DNA of 64,000 nt, from positions 225,555,803 to 225,619,802 of the forward strand of contig OV884059.1 of assembly GCA_930367215.1 (NCBI GenBank), read 5' to 3'. The notes beneath the pieces were generated by a model. It searched no databases and was not told the origin of the DNA. It saw only the letters and a list, made by a program, of their open reading frames with translations. A program made the position numbers and the translations under genes. This document shows, piece after piece, positions 43,685 through 55,156 of this stretch. Positions within the stretch are counted from its first letter, which is position 1. Every line of letters starts with the position of its first letter. The DNA is from Pollenia angustigena (lineage: Eukaryota; Arthropoda; Insecta; Diptera; Polleniidae).

Positions 43685-45020
43685 AATTTATTTGTTGGGT
43701 ATGAGTAGGTTCGGTTAGGTTCCATAGGCAGCCGTGATCAAGCACAGCTCACGTGGGTCCATTTATTAGCTCCCGTTGTGTTACCATGTCACACCGTCTC
43801 CCATGGGTCCTATGTTATCTGGCTGCTAGTGTTCCCACGCAGCCATCCGGTCGATTCAGTAAAGGAGTGGATCCTGTTTACATCAACATCAGAGAGACAA
43901 GTTATGTCCCCAAGGGCTCTTCGACCAAACATTTTGTGTCTTAGATCTCCGAATGCCGGGCAATTACAGAGAAGATGTTCCGTTGACTCTTCCTCCTCCT
44001 CCTCATCGCGGCAACTTCTACATAAGTCATTTTAAGGGAGCCCCAGCCTCTGGGCGTGCCTCCCAATGGGCCAGTGGCCAGTTATAACCGCAATCAGGTT
44101 CCTAAGATGATGTCTGGACAGCTGTAATGCCCGCCGTGTCCTTTTTTCATCTATGATGGGCCAGATTTTCCTGGTTTCCCCACAGGTAGTTTCAACGTGC
44201 CACCTCTGACTGGCGATAATATGAAACTCGTGCGCCATGACTTGCTTACTCCTTGGGAGTGAAACACCTACATTATATGTTGAACCGTCTCGGTTCAAGG
44301 TGGTGCCTGCATACGCCAACGAATCCGCCATGCAGTTCCCCGGTATGTCCCTGTGTCTGGGGACCCAATTAAGGGTGACCAGTGAATGTCCCGCTATCTC
44401 CTCCAGAGACATCTGGCATTCTCGGACAATTCTCGATGTGATGAACACATTCTCCAGCGATCTTATGGTCGCCTTGCTATCGGTAATAATGTGAATATCC
44501 CTTCCAAATATATCACCGTACCGGATGCGTCTCGCGGCTGTGTGGATGGCCATTATCTCGGCCTGGATGACACTGCAGTGGTCCGGCAGCCTTATAGGAA
44601 TGCTCCAGTTTAGCTGCTCAAAGTATATGCCGGAACCGACACCATACAGTGTTTTAGATCCGTCCGTGAAAATTTGAATCGCGTTCGCGGGAATTTGTAG
44701 GTCATCATAGTGAACCACGTTATCCAAAATGCTTAGCGTGAAGCCAGGATCAAAGATTGGTGTGATATATCCAACTTCCATGTGCCAATTAATTTCGTTC
44801 AGAATATTAGCATGTCCGATATTGTAATCCCTCCATGCACCGGTGGTCCTTAGTCTTACCGCCGCGTTCGCAGCTAGCCTTTTTGCCAAAATGTCTGGTG
44901 GTAACCAGTTTAAAATCGTAAACAGCGCCTTAGAGGGGGTTGTTCTAATGGCACCTGTTACCGCTATTGCCACCATTCTCATTGTACGTTCAAACCTAGT
45001 TTGATGACTCTTTACCTCGG
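43685..45020 (-). mobile_element. LINE fragment, LOA/I-type, 3' end
   Basis: A minus-strand non-LTR retrotransposon, truncated at its 5' side near 45020 in the spacer after the reverse transcriptase. It retains the RNase H domain, a Cys-rich tail and ~120 bases of 3' UTR ending GGAACCTAACCGAACCTACT CATACCC. Clades with RNase H (LOA, I, R1-like) fit; Jockey is excluded. Confidence 0.82.
43810..45020 (-). pseudogene. LINE ORF2 C-terminus: RNase H and Cys-rich tail
   Basis: A 316-codon open frame (44982-44032) is open further upstream to ~45015. The order is TMRMVAIAVTGAIRTTP, then RNase H with IQIFTDGSKTLYGVGSG (first Asp), VIQAEIMAIHTA (Glu), IHIITDSKATIRSL (Asp) and LNWVPRHRDIPGN ... MADSLA (His/Asp). 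A nonsense TAA after QRLGLP (44032-44034) separates the tail NDLCRSCRDEEEEESTEHLL CNCPAF, which then runs without interruption to a TAG at 43810. The RNase H is well preserved. One stop codon and the missing 5' part make the copy inactive. Confidence 0.85.
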
Positions 45021-46471
45021 GTTAATTCCCCAGTTTAGGCCAATAGCCCTTTTGCAGCAATGAGTAATAATGTTATAAACTGGGTACAAAGCTGAAAACG
45101 GGTAAAACTCAGGAACGGTAAGAGCAAATTCAAAAATATGTGTTTCTAAATTATTTAGAATAAATTGATCTTTCAAGCTGCATTGTTGGTTTGTTTCATT
45201 TTCATAGAAATATTAAAACTTATAAAGCGTTTTTTACAAAATTTATGGAAAAATTACGAAAAATTTTTATTTAGGGTGCATTAATAAGCAGCAAATGCAT
45301 TGAAAAAACTTATAGTCGTTGAACACCAAAATAAAGCTTGGATATTTTTCTTTGATATTATTTCCTTAAAAGTGAAGAATATCGTAGTTTTTGACACAGT
45401 TATAAAGAAAACTTAAAAAAAGGCAAGCACACCCGATTTTTGCCAAAAAATCGACTTGAGCGACCTCTAAACCTCTTCCGAAAAATCTCAAAAATACTTA
45501 TAACCCTATAAGCTCTTAAATTATAACTGAGCACCCATGAAAACCCACTAATTTATATATTCAAAACTTATAATAATCAAACAAACGTCTTGTTGTTGTC
45601 AAACTGCTTGTGTCGTTTATTTGGCCCTTTAGTCTCAAATTTTTTTTTTGTGAATGAATTCAAGCTTTGAAAAATCAGAAATAACCCCAAAAACTTTTAA
45701 ATGGTATTTTTGTTATTTATTACCATAATGATTTGTTTTACTATGAAATTTTTTTGAAACTAGAAATTTTCTAGAAAACATTAGCACGAAAAAACATTCT
45801 TAAATTTGTAATTATATTGGAAAAAATATGAAAATATCCATCCCTGCAGGAAATGTCACAAGTGAATCTATACTGATTCACTATTGACACAGCCACCAGT
45901 ACTAGTGATTTAATTTACCCCAGGCAATGTTATTTACAAAAGACATTTAACATGTGTGTGTCATTGGAAATCTACTACTGACTAGGAAGTTCCTTAGGGA
46001 ACAAATGTAGATATTAGAACCAGAGAATCGCTAGAACATTTCAGTAAAATTAGTCTACACTTTTTGTAAGAATTCGAAATCATAACAATCTTTTTTTTAT
46101 AATTTCTTTAACTTTTATAGGAATTGTACTTCTCAGTTGTTATTGATAAAATCTTTTTCGTATTAAAGCCAAATATAGTGGCATATGTAATGTAGTGTAG
46201 ACACTTCGTTGACAATGTCACCAATATATTCGACAAAACTGGTGACTTGGAGACACTTGCACACAGGTTTCCTTCAGGGTATAACATTTATGTAAAATGT
46301 TTTACACACAATTTTTACGTAATTCAAAGTTTATTAAAATAAATTATTTTTATACTCTTGAGTATATCAAATGTCATAAATGATATAAAATAACAAATTT
46401 AAAATTTTTTTCTCTAAGTTTTTTAATGGCTTTTCAACATAAACACAGAAATTCACTAAAAGTCCTTTTCT

Positions 46472-46503
<32 letters not shown>

Positions 46504-46613
46504 TTTGCCGGATGTTTTTACAGAATTCAATAATTTGTTTTTTATATTTGTAACTTTTCATTTTCGTTTTTCTTTTCTTTGTACAATAAAAGAAGCAGAA
46601 AGAAATTACTTAC
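45021..46613. other. probable intron DNA, no feature recognised
   Basis: AT-rich with no TIR pair or conserved frame. A poly(T) run lies at about 46478-46502. It lies next to the donor site of the RGK exon and so belongs to that gene's intron if the gene continues. Confidence 0.5.
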
Positions 46614-46825
46614 CCAAACTCAAATCGTAGGCGCAAATATAATCGGATGTTGTAAACTGATACGTTAATGTTGTTTTCCCAACACCGGATGCTCCCAACA
46701 TGGCAATTTTGTAAACGGGTATTTGGGCTTTGCCACCAATAATGCCGCCACCGTTGCCGCTCACACCCCCTGCATTTATTTTATCACTTTCGAATAAAAT
46801 ATCACCAGATGTACGCGAAGCATTA
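46614..46825 (-). CDS. Rgk: RGK-family small GTPase, exon with P-loop
   Basis: A 212-nt exon with acceptor ...TTTTACAG (before 46825) and donor GTAAGT (46613-46608). It encodes SNASRTSGDILFESDKINAG, a Gly-rich stretch, then VYKIAMLGASGVGKTTLTYQ and FTTSDYICAYDLSL. GASGVGKTT is the G1/P-loop that binds nucleotide phosphate. The sequence up to SDYICAYDLSL is typical of insect RGK (Rad/Gem/Rem/Kir) proteins, plasma-membrane regulators of voltage-gated calcium channels. The exon begins in phase 2 (completing Ser) and ends in phase 1. The next exon should start with the switch region; none was found down to position 1. The paralogue (Rgk1/2/3) was not determined. Confidence 0.88.
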
Positions 46826-47391
46826 CTGTAAAACATTTGGCAAAAGGAGGGAAAAATATTTTATTAGAATTTTTTTTTCTGTTTTATTGGCGAAAAACTT
46901 AAGCTTAACTGAAATAATGACAATTACATATAAGCCGTCTGCTAAAATAGGATTTAGCTTAATGTTTCCAAGGGAAATGATTTTTATTTAATATATTTAA
47001 TTTCATTTTTGCAAATTTGCTGCCAAAAAAACACAACAGATCGGTTATTTAATATTTTTTTTGGTGAAACTAACGTTGCATGAGTTTTAATTATTTGTTT
47101 TATGATTATGCCTTAAATTTTGAGTTGCAAAGTTTTAAAGCACAGAATTTATTAATCAAAACTTGTGAGTTCAGTTTTATGAATTTGTAAATATTTAGGA
47201 GACTTTTGTCACTACAGCACTGTTAGACAAACACTTTCATGCTCTAGCTAGTTAAGCTTCTGAGCAGTTTACTTTTAAAACGTATCTTAAGAAAGTACTT
47301 TTGATTAATTGAAGTTCTTCCGCAACTAAATTTTGTACCGATTAAAGCATTAATGCAAAAAGTACACGCAGAAATAAAATACATTTGACTA
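46826..47391. other. intron sequence, no feature recognised
   Basis: AT-rich DNA between the RGK exon and the MITE at 47392. Confidence 0.5.
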
Positions 47392-47832
47392 CCCAGTAAA
47401 AAAAATTTGGGTTTTTTAAAGCACTACAGAGAAAAAGCGCATACTCAAGCGCTTCAATAAGAGAGCTCTTATAAAGCAGTAAATGATAACGAATAAAACA
47501 TACAAAAAAGCTGCTATTTTAGTGCTGACAACGAAGGGGGGTTTTAAGCGAAAAAAAATATATATTATGGTTTACGAAAATGATTTAAAAGGCATTTAAT
47601 CAAGTAAAAGCAAAACATTAATGAATATGTTAATATAGTTAGCCCTTAAAAAAGCACTTTAGGAGCGCTTTGTTTGCATGTTAACGGAAGCGCTTATTGT
47701 CAGCAGAAAATAGTCCTCCAAACCGGGAACACCCCATACAAAAATCAGGCATCCTATCAGCAGGTTTGAAGCGATTTGAGGTATGAATTCATACAAAAAA
47801 CCTGCTCCTTTTGGAGCACGTCTTTTACTGGG
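47392..47832. mobile_element. 441-bp TA-flanked MITE
   Basis: The ends read CCCAGTAAAA inward from both sides, with TA duplications at 47390-47391 and 47833-47834. The interior has mirrored AAGCGCTTC/GAAGCGCTT and AGCACTTT phrases. CCCAGTAAAA ends are recurrent in insect Tc1/mariner-type MITEs (general knowledge, not searched). Confidence 0.75.
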
Positions 47833-48778
47833 TATGGTCAAGGGTAAATGTAAATTTGTTTAAAGAAAAATTTCATTTATATTGTTGCTACTAATGCTAA
47901 GAACACAACTGGGACGAAAGACGAATATTTAGCCGCGAATATTCTTTGCCAAAGTTAAAACATATTTGTTTATATGAAAATACCAGTGTTCGAAAATAAA
48001 CCAAACATTAGTTAGCGTTTGGTTCACAAATCCAGAAACGAACGATATCTATTTTTTAAGTGTTTGTGTATTAGTACAAAACACTTAAAACCGTTCATAT
48101 GGCTTTTCAAGAAAGCAACAAATATTATGTAGTGTTCTGTATTTCGTTGTAAAACAGAATAATTTTGCTTTTTTACCTTGATGAAGGAATGAGCAACCAA
48201 ACAATTTTTATAACGCTTCTTATGCCCGTAATTTCAACAAACAGATATCTGGTCGTGTTCGTACCTTACAGTAATCTTTACCTATGCGGTAAAACTAGTT
48301 TGGTAATTTCACCGTTAAATTTACCTACGTGTTTTTTCCTTTAAATTGTCTTTAAAAATATGGCAAAATTTGTCTTTTTATTAATTTTTTCAATTAACTG
48401 TCAACAATGGATGGTGTAAAATACACTACAGTTTAATCAGTAGATAAGACATACGTATTAAAATTATTAAAAATTCGTTACACCATAGATATCTATACAC
48501 AGCTAGATATCTATTTGTAGAAATTAAGGGCATTACTAGTATTTTCGTCATTGCTTGGCAATTTGCACGACTATAGCAAGACTAGCATTTTTGTTTATGC
48601 TGTTTTTGCAAACAATTTTCGTTGTTGTTTTTTTTTTCTTTTTTTCGTTAAAAACACATATCACCCTTCCTCTAAAGAGAGTCAGCTCGAAAATTTTCAA
48701 TTTTTTCAAGAAACCGATGTACAGTGGTCATATCTAACCACTGTAAAAACCTCAGATAAATTTCTCTAGTATTTTGCC

Positions 48779-48809
<31 letters not shown>

Positions 48810-48829
48810 TTGTATACCCCTTTGTACTA

Positions 48830-49752
48830 TAGGGTGATTTTTTAAGAGCTATAGGAAAGTTTTCAAACACATAAAATTCAGAAAAATGCATGAAATCTTT
48901 ATTTGAACCGATTGTACGGTCCATATAATTTAATGTTTGAAGATTATTTCATGCAAATTTTGACCGTGACGGCGCCTCAAATGCTCCATCCACTTAGTCC
49001 AATTTTCGCATACTCTTTCCAACATTTCGGCCGGTATCTCATGAATAAATGCATCAATGTTGTCTTCCAATGCGTCAATTGAAGCGGGCATGTGTGTATA
49101 GACATGAGCTTTAACATAGCCTCGCAAAAAATAGTCTAAAGGCGTTAAATCGCACGATCTAGGCGGCCAATTGACCGGTCCCGAACGTGAAATAAAATGT
49201 TCACCGAACTCGCTCCTCAATTAGTCCATTGTTAAGCGTGCTGTGTGGCATGTGGCACCGTCTTGTTGAAACCACATGTCATGCAAGTCCAGCTCTTGCA
49301 TTTTGGGCAAAAAAAGTTGGATATCATCTCACGGTAGCGCTTACCATTCACAGTTACGTTACGATTCGCATCATCTTTGAAGAAGTACGGTCCAATGATG
49401 CCACCAGCCCATAAACCGCACCAAACTATGACTTTCTGGATGCATTGGCAGCTCTTGCAATGCTTCTGGCTGATCTTCACTCCAAAATCGACAATTCTGC
49501 TTATTAACGTACCAATTGAGCCAAAAATTAGCTTCGTCGCTGAACACAACAAGCGCGCGATGAATTTTCTTAACAGAGCACGCATTTTGATAATAAAATT
49601 CAATAATTTGCAAGCGTTGTTCGTTTGTAAGACGATTCATGGGTTAATTATAGACCAAACTGAAGATGTTTGACAGTGAAACTAAACACGAAACGTGCGT
49701 CAGCTTTTTAAACCAGTGTTGCCAAAAAGATAATAGCTAAAAAATCACCCGA
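48830..49752 (-). mobile_element. DD41D mariner of the GGGTGATTTTTTA family
   Basis: The ends are TAGGGTGATTTTTTAAGAGC and, inverted, TCGGGTGATTTTTTAGCTAT, with TA outside. The coding strand is minus. It is distinct from the rosa-like copies at 17, 38 and 54 kb in its ends and protein sequence. The same family is present at 62777-63446. Confidence 0.87.
48930..49640 (-). pseudogene. DD41D mariner transposase, deleted and frameshifted
   Basis: The pieces, from the 5' side (49640), are MNRLTNEQRLQIIEFYYQNA, then a deletion, then VFSDEANFWLNWYVNKQNC with the first catalytic Asp. A 2-base loss follows after PMHPE, so the next part (VIVWCGLWAGGIIG ... NVTVNGKRYREM) is in another frame. The second Asp (WFQQD-type) is at about 49260. 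The third is in SCDLTPLDYFLRGY, with 41 residues between them. The C-terminus ends HEIIFKH at 48930. Inactive. Confidence 0.87.
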
Positions 49753-49962
49753 TATAAGACTACATATAAAAAGAAAACCGTTTTTTGTCTGTACCGAAAA
49801 TTTATAAATTTTGAATTTACCCACTTTAGAGTTACCAGTGCGATATGTATTTTGTTTTTGTAAGAAAAATTTTGTTGTCTTTACGAGCCAAAAGGGCGAT
49901 AAGCTAAACTGAAAGTGCGAACATTAATGTGCTGAGCCGAACAAAACGAAGTTTTTAATTTT

Positions 49963-50485
49963 TAGTATTGTGGTAATTTTGTTGAACTATTTATGGTTTT
50001 TAATCCAAATTTTCAATATTTTTAATCAGGCTTAAGTTCTTCAAATTTAATTTTCATTAAATTATTTTTATGAAGAAAGGAATTTTACAACATGAAAATT
50101 AATTAAAATTGTTATTGATAATCATTCATTCTTGACTGACCTGAGATTCGAGCCCAGACGGCTGGGTACCCTGACATGTTTCGATCGCTACCTCTCGATC
50201 TCCTCAGAGGGATTTTCCGTCTTACACTCGCAGCCATCGACGACTGCTGACGACAATAGTCAAACATCAATCCTTAAGCCAAATTGTATTTTAACCTTTG
50301 GTAGATCGAAATTAGCTTTTTCTATTTTAATTGATTTTACATGTTTTTTCCTTACTTCTGTTTTTCCGTACTTTTTGTCAAGAATTCTTCTTGAAGTCCA
50401 AAGTACATTTTTGTTTTTTTCATGTTTGTCTTTCTTTTTCTTGTTGACCTTTTTCAGCACAGCTTGAAGGACAAATGTACACATT
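49963..50485 (-). mobile_element. SINE-like element, near full length
   Basis: Minus-strand copy of the 8.1-kb family, about 520 bases. It has the 5' AT-rich block (50290-50480), GGATTGATGTTTGACTA, a tRNA-like block with B box GGGCTCGAATCTC and an A-box candidate TGGCTGCGAGTG, and the tail ending ACCACAATACTAAAAA. It is inserted in the 2.7-kb hAT. Confidence 0.75.
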
Positions 50486-50834
50486 TTTAATTTTTTACGA
50501 ACAACAGAACGTAATGAAATGTTCTCATCTTTTTGTTGAGAAGGTTAAGTAGAGTATTCTTATTGTGTACAAAGATCACAAACAGATAAACTTTTTACAC
50601 TAACATTTTTAGCGTTTGTGTTTTTCATATTTCACCGTGCAAAACACTAAAGTGCAGTATATTATGTTTTTTTTCGAACTCTGGAAAATACAAATAATGA
50701 TGGCGTCGGAGGCTACAATACATTTGTTACGTTTTATTACGCTGGCGAACGACGAACAAATCAGTACGAGGTAACCATGTTTGGCTTAAGTTTTCAAGAA
50801 TTTTAGTAAATAAAGTAACCATTCACTTTAATGA

Positions 50835-51368
50835 CACTACGTGACAAAATATCGACAAAGTCGTGACCAAATGATCTGACAGCTATTCTGTATGTAAAAT
50901 TTTCATTAAATTTTCAATGAAGTTTGAACTTTTGTCCCCTGTAACTCTGTCATTTCTTGACCAATCGTTCCTAGCAATCCATGGTTATTTTAGAAATTAG
51001 AAATACATACTCCGTTTAAAAATTTTGAAGATATCGACCCCTTTGCGCGAAATTTCACAGGAGAGCCATTTTTCTATTTTCTCTGCTATCACTTGCAATA
51101 TAAAAATGAAAATATACATTCAATTTTTGGAGCAACGAAGTGGAATTCACCTACAATATTTTGTCAGGCGACGTCTCTTTGAATGTAGAACAAGATTGCA
51201 TCAAAAACTCAATTTCAAAAAAATTGGCATATACGATAATTTCGCGCGGTTATTTTGGAATATCTCAAAACTGTTCTACTTTTGACAATTCTGTCGAATT
51301 CAGCGGACAATTTTACGTAAAGATTAGCTGACACCTAATTCATTTGGTCAAATAACTGTCACGTAGTG
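50835..51368. mobile_element. 534-bp inverted-repeat element
   Basis: The ends read CACTACGTGACA inward from both sides, with a second matching block GACCAAATGA.nTG.CAGCT further in. Non-coding; the target duplication is unclear. Superfamily not assigned. Confidence 0.6.
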
Positions 51369-51460
51369 TAATTGTTTTATTTAATAGCAAAGAAATAATT
51401 TTAAGTTGTGTTTTCGTTAATATTTTATTTTTTAAATATTATTTTTAATATAGTCACACT

Positions 51461-51487
51461 AATTCTCTCTCTCTCTCTCTCTCTCTA
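51461..51487. repeat. (CT)n microsatellite
   Basis: Uninterrupted CT dinucleotides. Confidence 0.9.
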
Positions 51488-51542
51488 AGCGCAAACAGCC
51501 AACATCTTTCTCATTTAAAACAGCTGTTGGTTTTTCGTCATT

Positions 51543-52142
51543 AGGTGTGTTCCACAAGATCTCGGGCAGGTTCGGACTAATGAGAGTAAAATGAAAATTA
51601 CTCTCTAAATTTGCCGAAACTACACAAAATTGCTGGAACGCAAAAAACCATTTTTGCACTTCTTGAAATACTAATGCTGCTTACTTTTCAAATTAAGATC
51701 TATTTAAGTGATTTTAGACGTTTAAAAGTCATAACATAATAAAACCAAAACATTTGCATTATTGTAATTTTTTATATTTTGTTTTTTTTTTTTTTTATTA
51801 AAGATAAAGGAAAATATGTATGCAAATACGTTTTTAAAACTTTAATTTTTTCATAAAAACATAACATTTTGCTTTTTAATATGTTTTTTAATAAAAACTA
51901 AACATTTTCTTTTGCTTGTAAATTTCCTGAATTATTTATCAGTTTCATATGTAAACAAAAACAGCTGATTGTGTTTTCTTGTCAGAACTTACCCAAAGAA
52001 AAAGTTCGGGCAAATTTGTACAGGAAATGAAAAAATTTCTCTCTCAATTACTCTCTTAATTGCACAAAAATTGTTATGTGGAACGCTTTTGGGTGACTTT
52101 GTGCAAGTTCGGACTGTTTCGTTATGCATGTGGAACAGGGCT
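51543..52142. mobile_element. 600-bp element with GTTCCACA repeats
   Basis: The ends are AGGTGTGTTCCACA and, inverted, AGCCCTGTTCCACA; further GTTCCACAT and GTTCGGAC copies lie inside each end. A 3-bp ATT flanks both sides (51540-51542, 52143-52145). Three-base duplications suggest a PIF-like class, though ATT is not the usual TWA. Confidence 0.5.
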
Positions 52143-52243
52143 ATTATTGTGCTTTATTTATACGACGAATTTACACAGCTAATTTGTATCGAAAAACTCG
52201 TCACCTTAACAGAATTTCGTCGTTCGTCCCAGTTGTGTTCTTA

Positions 52244-52870
52244 ACAGGAAGAGGTACTTGTGACGTGATGTGACGCGGGAGTCACTAGTGCTTGTGATTA
52301 CTATAAATATTTATCATGGTAACAGAGTGAACGTTATTGTATTAACAAATACTCGAGCGTAATCTAGCGGAATAACAATTTTGAAATCAGTCCCGATTTC
52401 TTACTCACTCACAAATGCTTTCGTAAGAAACCATTGAATTCATAAAAATTATTTCTAGACAATTCTCGAAATTTGAAATTATTTTCGTTAAAAATATTAA
52501 AACAATTTTATTGAATTTTAGCTTCGAGTTTCTTAAAAAACAGTACTTTTTTAATCAAATATTTCGTGATCGGGCGCCTTTGGAAATTATTCGTGAGTGA
52601 GCGTGCATGACTGTAAAAATTTTGTTGGTAAGCTTGCTATATCGTGTGAGTTTAGCGTACGTCAACGTTAGTCATATTAGGATTGAATCAGTTCAAGATA
52701 TGACCAGCCAAACCATATTATGGTTACTTACAATTATTTTGTGATTGTTTTAATCACTCAAATTTTTAGCATGAATAATTGTTTAAGTAAACAAATTATA
52801 TAAAGGCAAAACTATGACCCTATAAATATGAGCGAAAATTAGCTAAATGACGAAAAAATATTTTACTCAC
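52244..52870. other. intron sequence, no feature recognised
   Basis: AT-rich DNA between the 4.3-kb stack and the next RGK exon. Confidence 0.5.
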
Positions 52871-52945
52871 CTATTATGTCTATCTTTGCCACTGTTTGAG
52901 GTGCCAGTGGATGTTACTGAATTTATTGACCTAGACCTGCGGCTT
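52871..52945 (-). CDS. Rgk: RGK-family GTPase, 75-nt exon
   Basis: Acceptor ...CTATAG before 52945, donor GTGAGT after 52871. It encodes a Ser/Arg-rich stretch, (R)SRRSRSINSVTSTGTSNSG KDRHN(S), in frame with both neighbours (phase 2 on each side). Basic Ser-rich segments before the G domain are usual in RGK proteins and are often phosphorylation and 14-3-3 sites (family knowledge). A microexon of this size could be alternatively used. Confidence 0.8.
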
Positions 52946-53059
52946 CTATAGATTCAAGAAAAATATAAAAATTTAAAAGAAATAAATACTTGTTCAACCA
53001 AACACCTTTTAAAGCCTTTTATCTATGTATGTGTCTGTATAACTTTCTTTACACCTACT

Positions 53060-53078
53060 CACACACACACACACACAT
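53060..53078. repeat. (AC)n microsatellite
   Basis: Short AC run 50 bases downstream of the 53129-53250 exon. Confidence 0.8.
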
Positions 53079-53128
53079 ACATAAAACAATTTGACTTAAA
53101 AATAATTTTTTTTATTATTTCAACAAAC

Positions 53129-53250
53129 CTTAAAGAATCTCCTAAATTACATACACCATGCGAAGTGATACTAAAACTACGCAATCGATAGTATTCCAAG
53201 TCCAAGTCAGCACAATGTATGGCCTGGCGACGGGTATCGGCTAAACGGGG
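53129..53250 (-). CDS. Rgk: RGK-family GTPase, 122-nt exon
   Basis: Acceptor ...TTATTGCAG before 53250, donor GTTTGT after 53129. It reads PRLADTRRQAIHCADLDLEY then YRLRSFSITSHGVCNLGDSL. The YRLRSFSITS.GV block is a conserved element just upstream of the G domain in insect RGK proteins. The exon starts in phase 0 and ends in phase 2, joining exactly to 52945. Confidence 0.86.
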
Positions 53251-54246
53251 CTGCAATAAAAGAAATCAGCAAAACAAGGAAAATACAGACATTAAGAAAA
53301 AAAATAGAGAAAACTAACACACAAACAAAATACAAAAAGAAAAACCTTGAAAAGACAAATACAAACAATAAGAAAAAAATATAAAATATTTGTATTTCTT
53401 CTTTGAACAGGTGCATATGCCAGAATATGGAACACACTCATGTATTTAAGAGCTAGTGTAAACACATATGCTCGGTGTTAAAAGGGGTTAATGTACTTTT
53501 AGGAGACTTTTATTATCTCTCTCCCTTAAGTAAATTTAAACTAAACTATAGATTGACAGATACAAATATTGCACTCTAACTAAAACACTTGTAAGGACAC
53601 AAAGTGCGCAAACTTAAGACAGTCGGGGCAATTAATACTAAGCCCACATGACTTACACAATGTTTACACTGAATAAAGTAAAAATCATATAAAATGTTAA
53701 TAATTTTTAGACAAAAAAAATCCTCCTACATTTGTTTAAAATACGAATTCGAATTAAAGCTTGTAAATATCTTGTAGCTACCAGCCCCTTTTTTCAAACA
53801 ATATTGTTTCCATTGTGTAAGAATTGAACTAAATCTGATAATATGTGTTATTTCTGTGAGTGAGTTCTTTGAGGATGAAAAGCGGCAGCTGGCAAAAGTT
53901 TATTGGAAACAATAGATGCTTCAAAAAAGTTGTTCATGGAAACCTTGTTGCAATTCAGCAAAGGTTAAATATTTAAATGCTTCAGGCATACATGTATATC
54001 TACTATTTGCCATACTTTAAGTCAAAAAAAAAAAAAAACAAAACCAAACTGAATAGTGAATAGTGAACATCGCAATAGAATTCCATGAAATAATGATTTT
54101 TTTTTTTAGCATACAATGGGCCGTAAAAACTGATTTCAATTAAAAAATTTGTGATATTAATAATAAATTAATTTAATTTGCACCAGTAAACAAATTAAAA
54201 GCATAAACTAAATATTTTTTTTATTTAAGCAATTTTTTGTGCAGTA
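53251..54246. other. intron sequence, no feature recognised
   Basis: AT-rich, no TIR pair or frame recognised. Confidence 0.5.
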
Positions 54247-55156
54247 AAGGTTGGTTAAGTTTTAAAGGCCGATGTTTGAATAAAATAAAAATAATTTAGG
54301 AATTTACTGTCATTTCTTTTTATTATGATAATATTGGTATGGTTCAAGCATATATGGAACAAAATATCGCCCAAATGGCCGCCGCGACCTCGGCGGCACA
54401 CCTCTATACGATCGTCCAAATTTTCGATGACGCTGAGGTATAATTGAGGTTCTATGCCGTTAATCGAACAATATTTTCTGCAGTACGAGCGTGCACTGGT
54501 GTTTTTACATCTCCTACAGATCCGGTTCGCTCAAATTTTTGCACGATTTTTCCGACTGTACGCACATTTGGACGATTAAATTGACCGAACAAATCACGAA
54601 GTGCAAGGTATGAATTTTGATTTGAACGCCCATTTTCATAGTAAGCCTGAATAACTTTAACGCGTTGCTCGATTGTGTATTAAAGACCTGCACGAGTGTA
54701 TCAGTAAGTATTGTTGAAACAGATACACCAGATATATATCTGTTACTACTGATATAAATGAGAGAATAAGTGTAACTGATATTAAATGGTTTTGCTTTTG
54801 CCCACTCACCATATGTATCTTAAAAACAAAAACAGATTGAGTTGTCATAACATTTTTTTTTTTTTTTTGCTTACAAATATCTGTTGTTACCATTAGTATT
54901 TCTACAATATCTGTGGTAATCTGTTGTATTTTTAAATATTGTTGGCGAGTTGATGAAAATAAGAGAGTTTGTAAAAATTTGTATAAGATCTCAACCAGGG
55001 GTGCCAGTTGGTTTTAGTAAAAAATCGACATATTTTCAAAAACAATTTGAAAATCAAATTATGAAAAAACGGCAAATTAAAACTACTGTTTTAAACACAA
55101 TAAAACATATTTTTAATGACAAAAACAACAAAGCAAAACCATTAACCATTACATAA

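Larger units (their letters stand above)
47984..50683. mobile_element. hAT element of the CAGTGTTCGAA family, 2.7 kb
   Basis: The ends are CAGTGTTCGAAAATAAACC and, inverted, CAGAGTTCGAAAAAAAACA. An exact 8-bp target duplication GAAAATAC lies at 47976-47983 and 50684-50691. The left end matches that of the hAT at 22234, which carries a transposase remnant; this copy has none. A mariner (48830-49752) and a SINE-like copy (49963-50485) fill most of it. A poly(A) run lies at 48779-48804. Confidence 0.88.
47900..52241. mobile_element. outer TA-flanked element, 4.3 kb with nested insertions
   Basis: The ends are AGAACACAACTGGGACGAAA and, inverted, AGAACACAACTGGGACGAAC, continuing GACGAA. TA lies outside (47898-47899, 52242-52243), consistent with a Tc1/mariner-type class. 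It contains a hAT (47984-50683) with its own inserts and two further inverted-repeat elements (50835-51368 and 51543-52142). No transposase of its own was found. Confidence 0.72.

Noticed and set aside
44237..44613. plus-strand frames opposite the LINE RNase H
   Set aside because: These are shadow frames of the real minus-strand coding sequence.
50132..50467. 111-codon open frame on the plus strand
   Set aside because: It runs antisense through the SINE-like repeat at 49963-50485 and has no conserved motif; it is chance.
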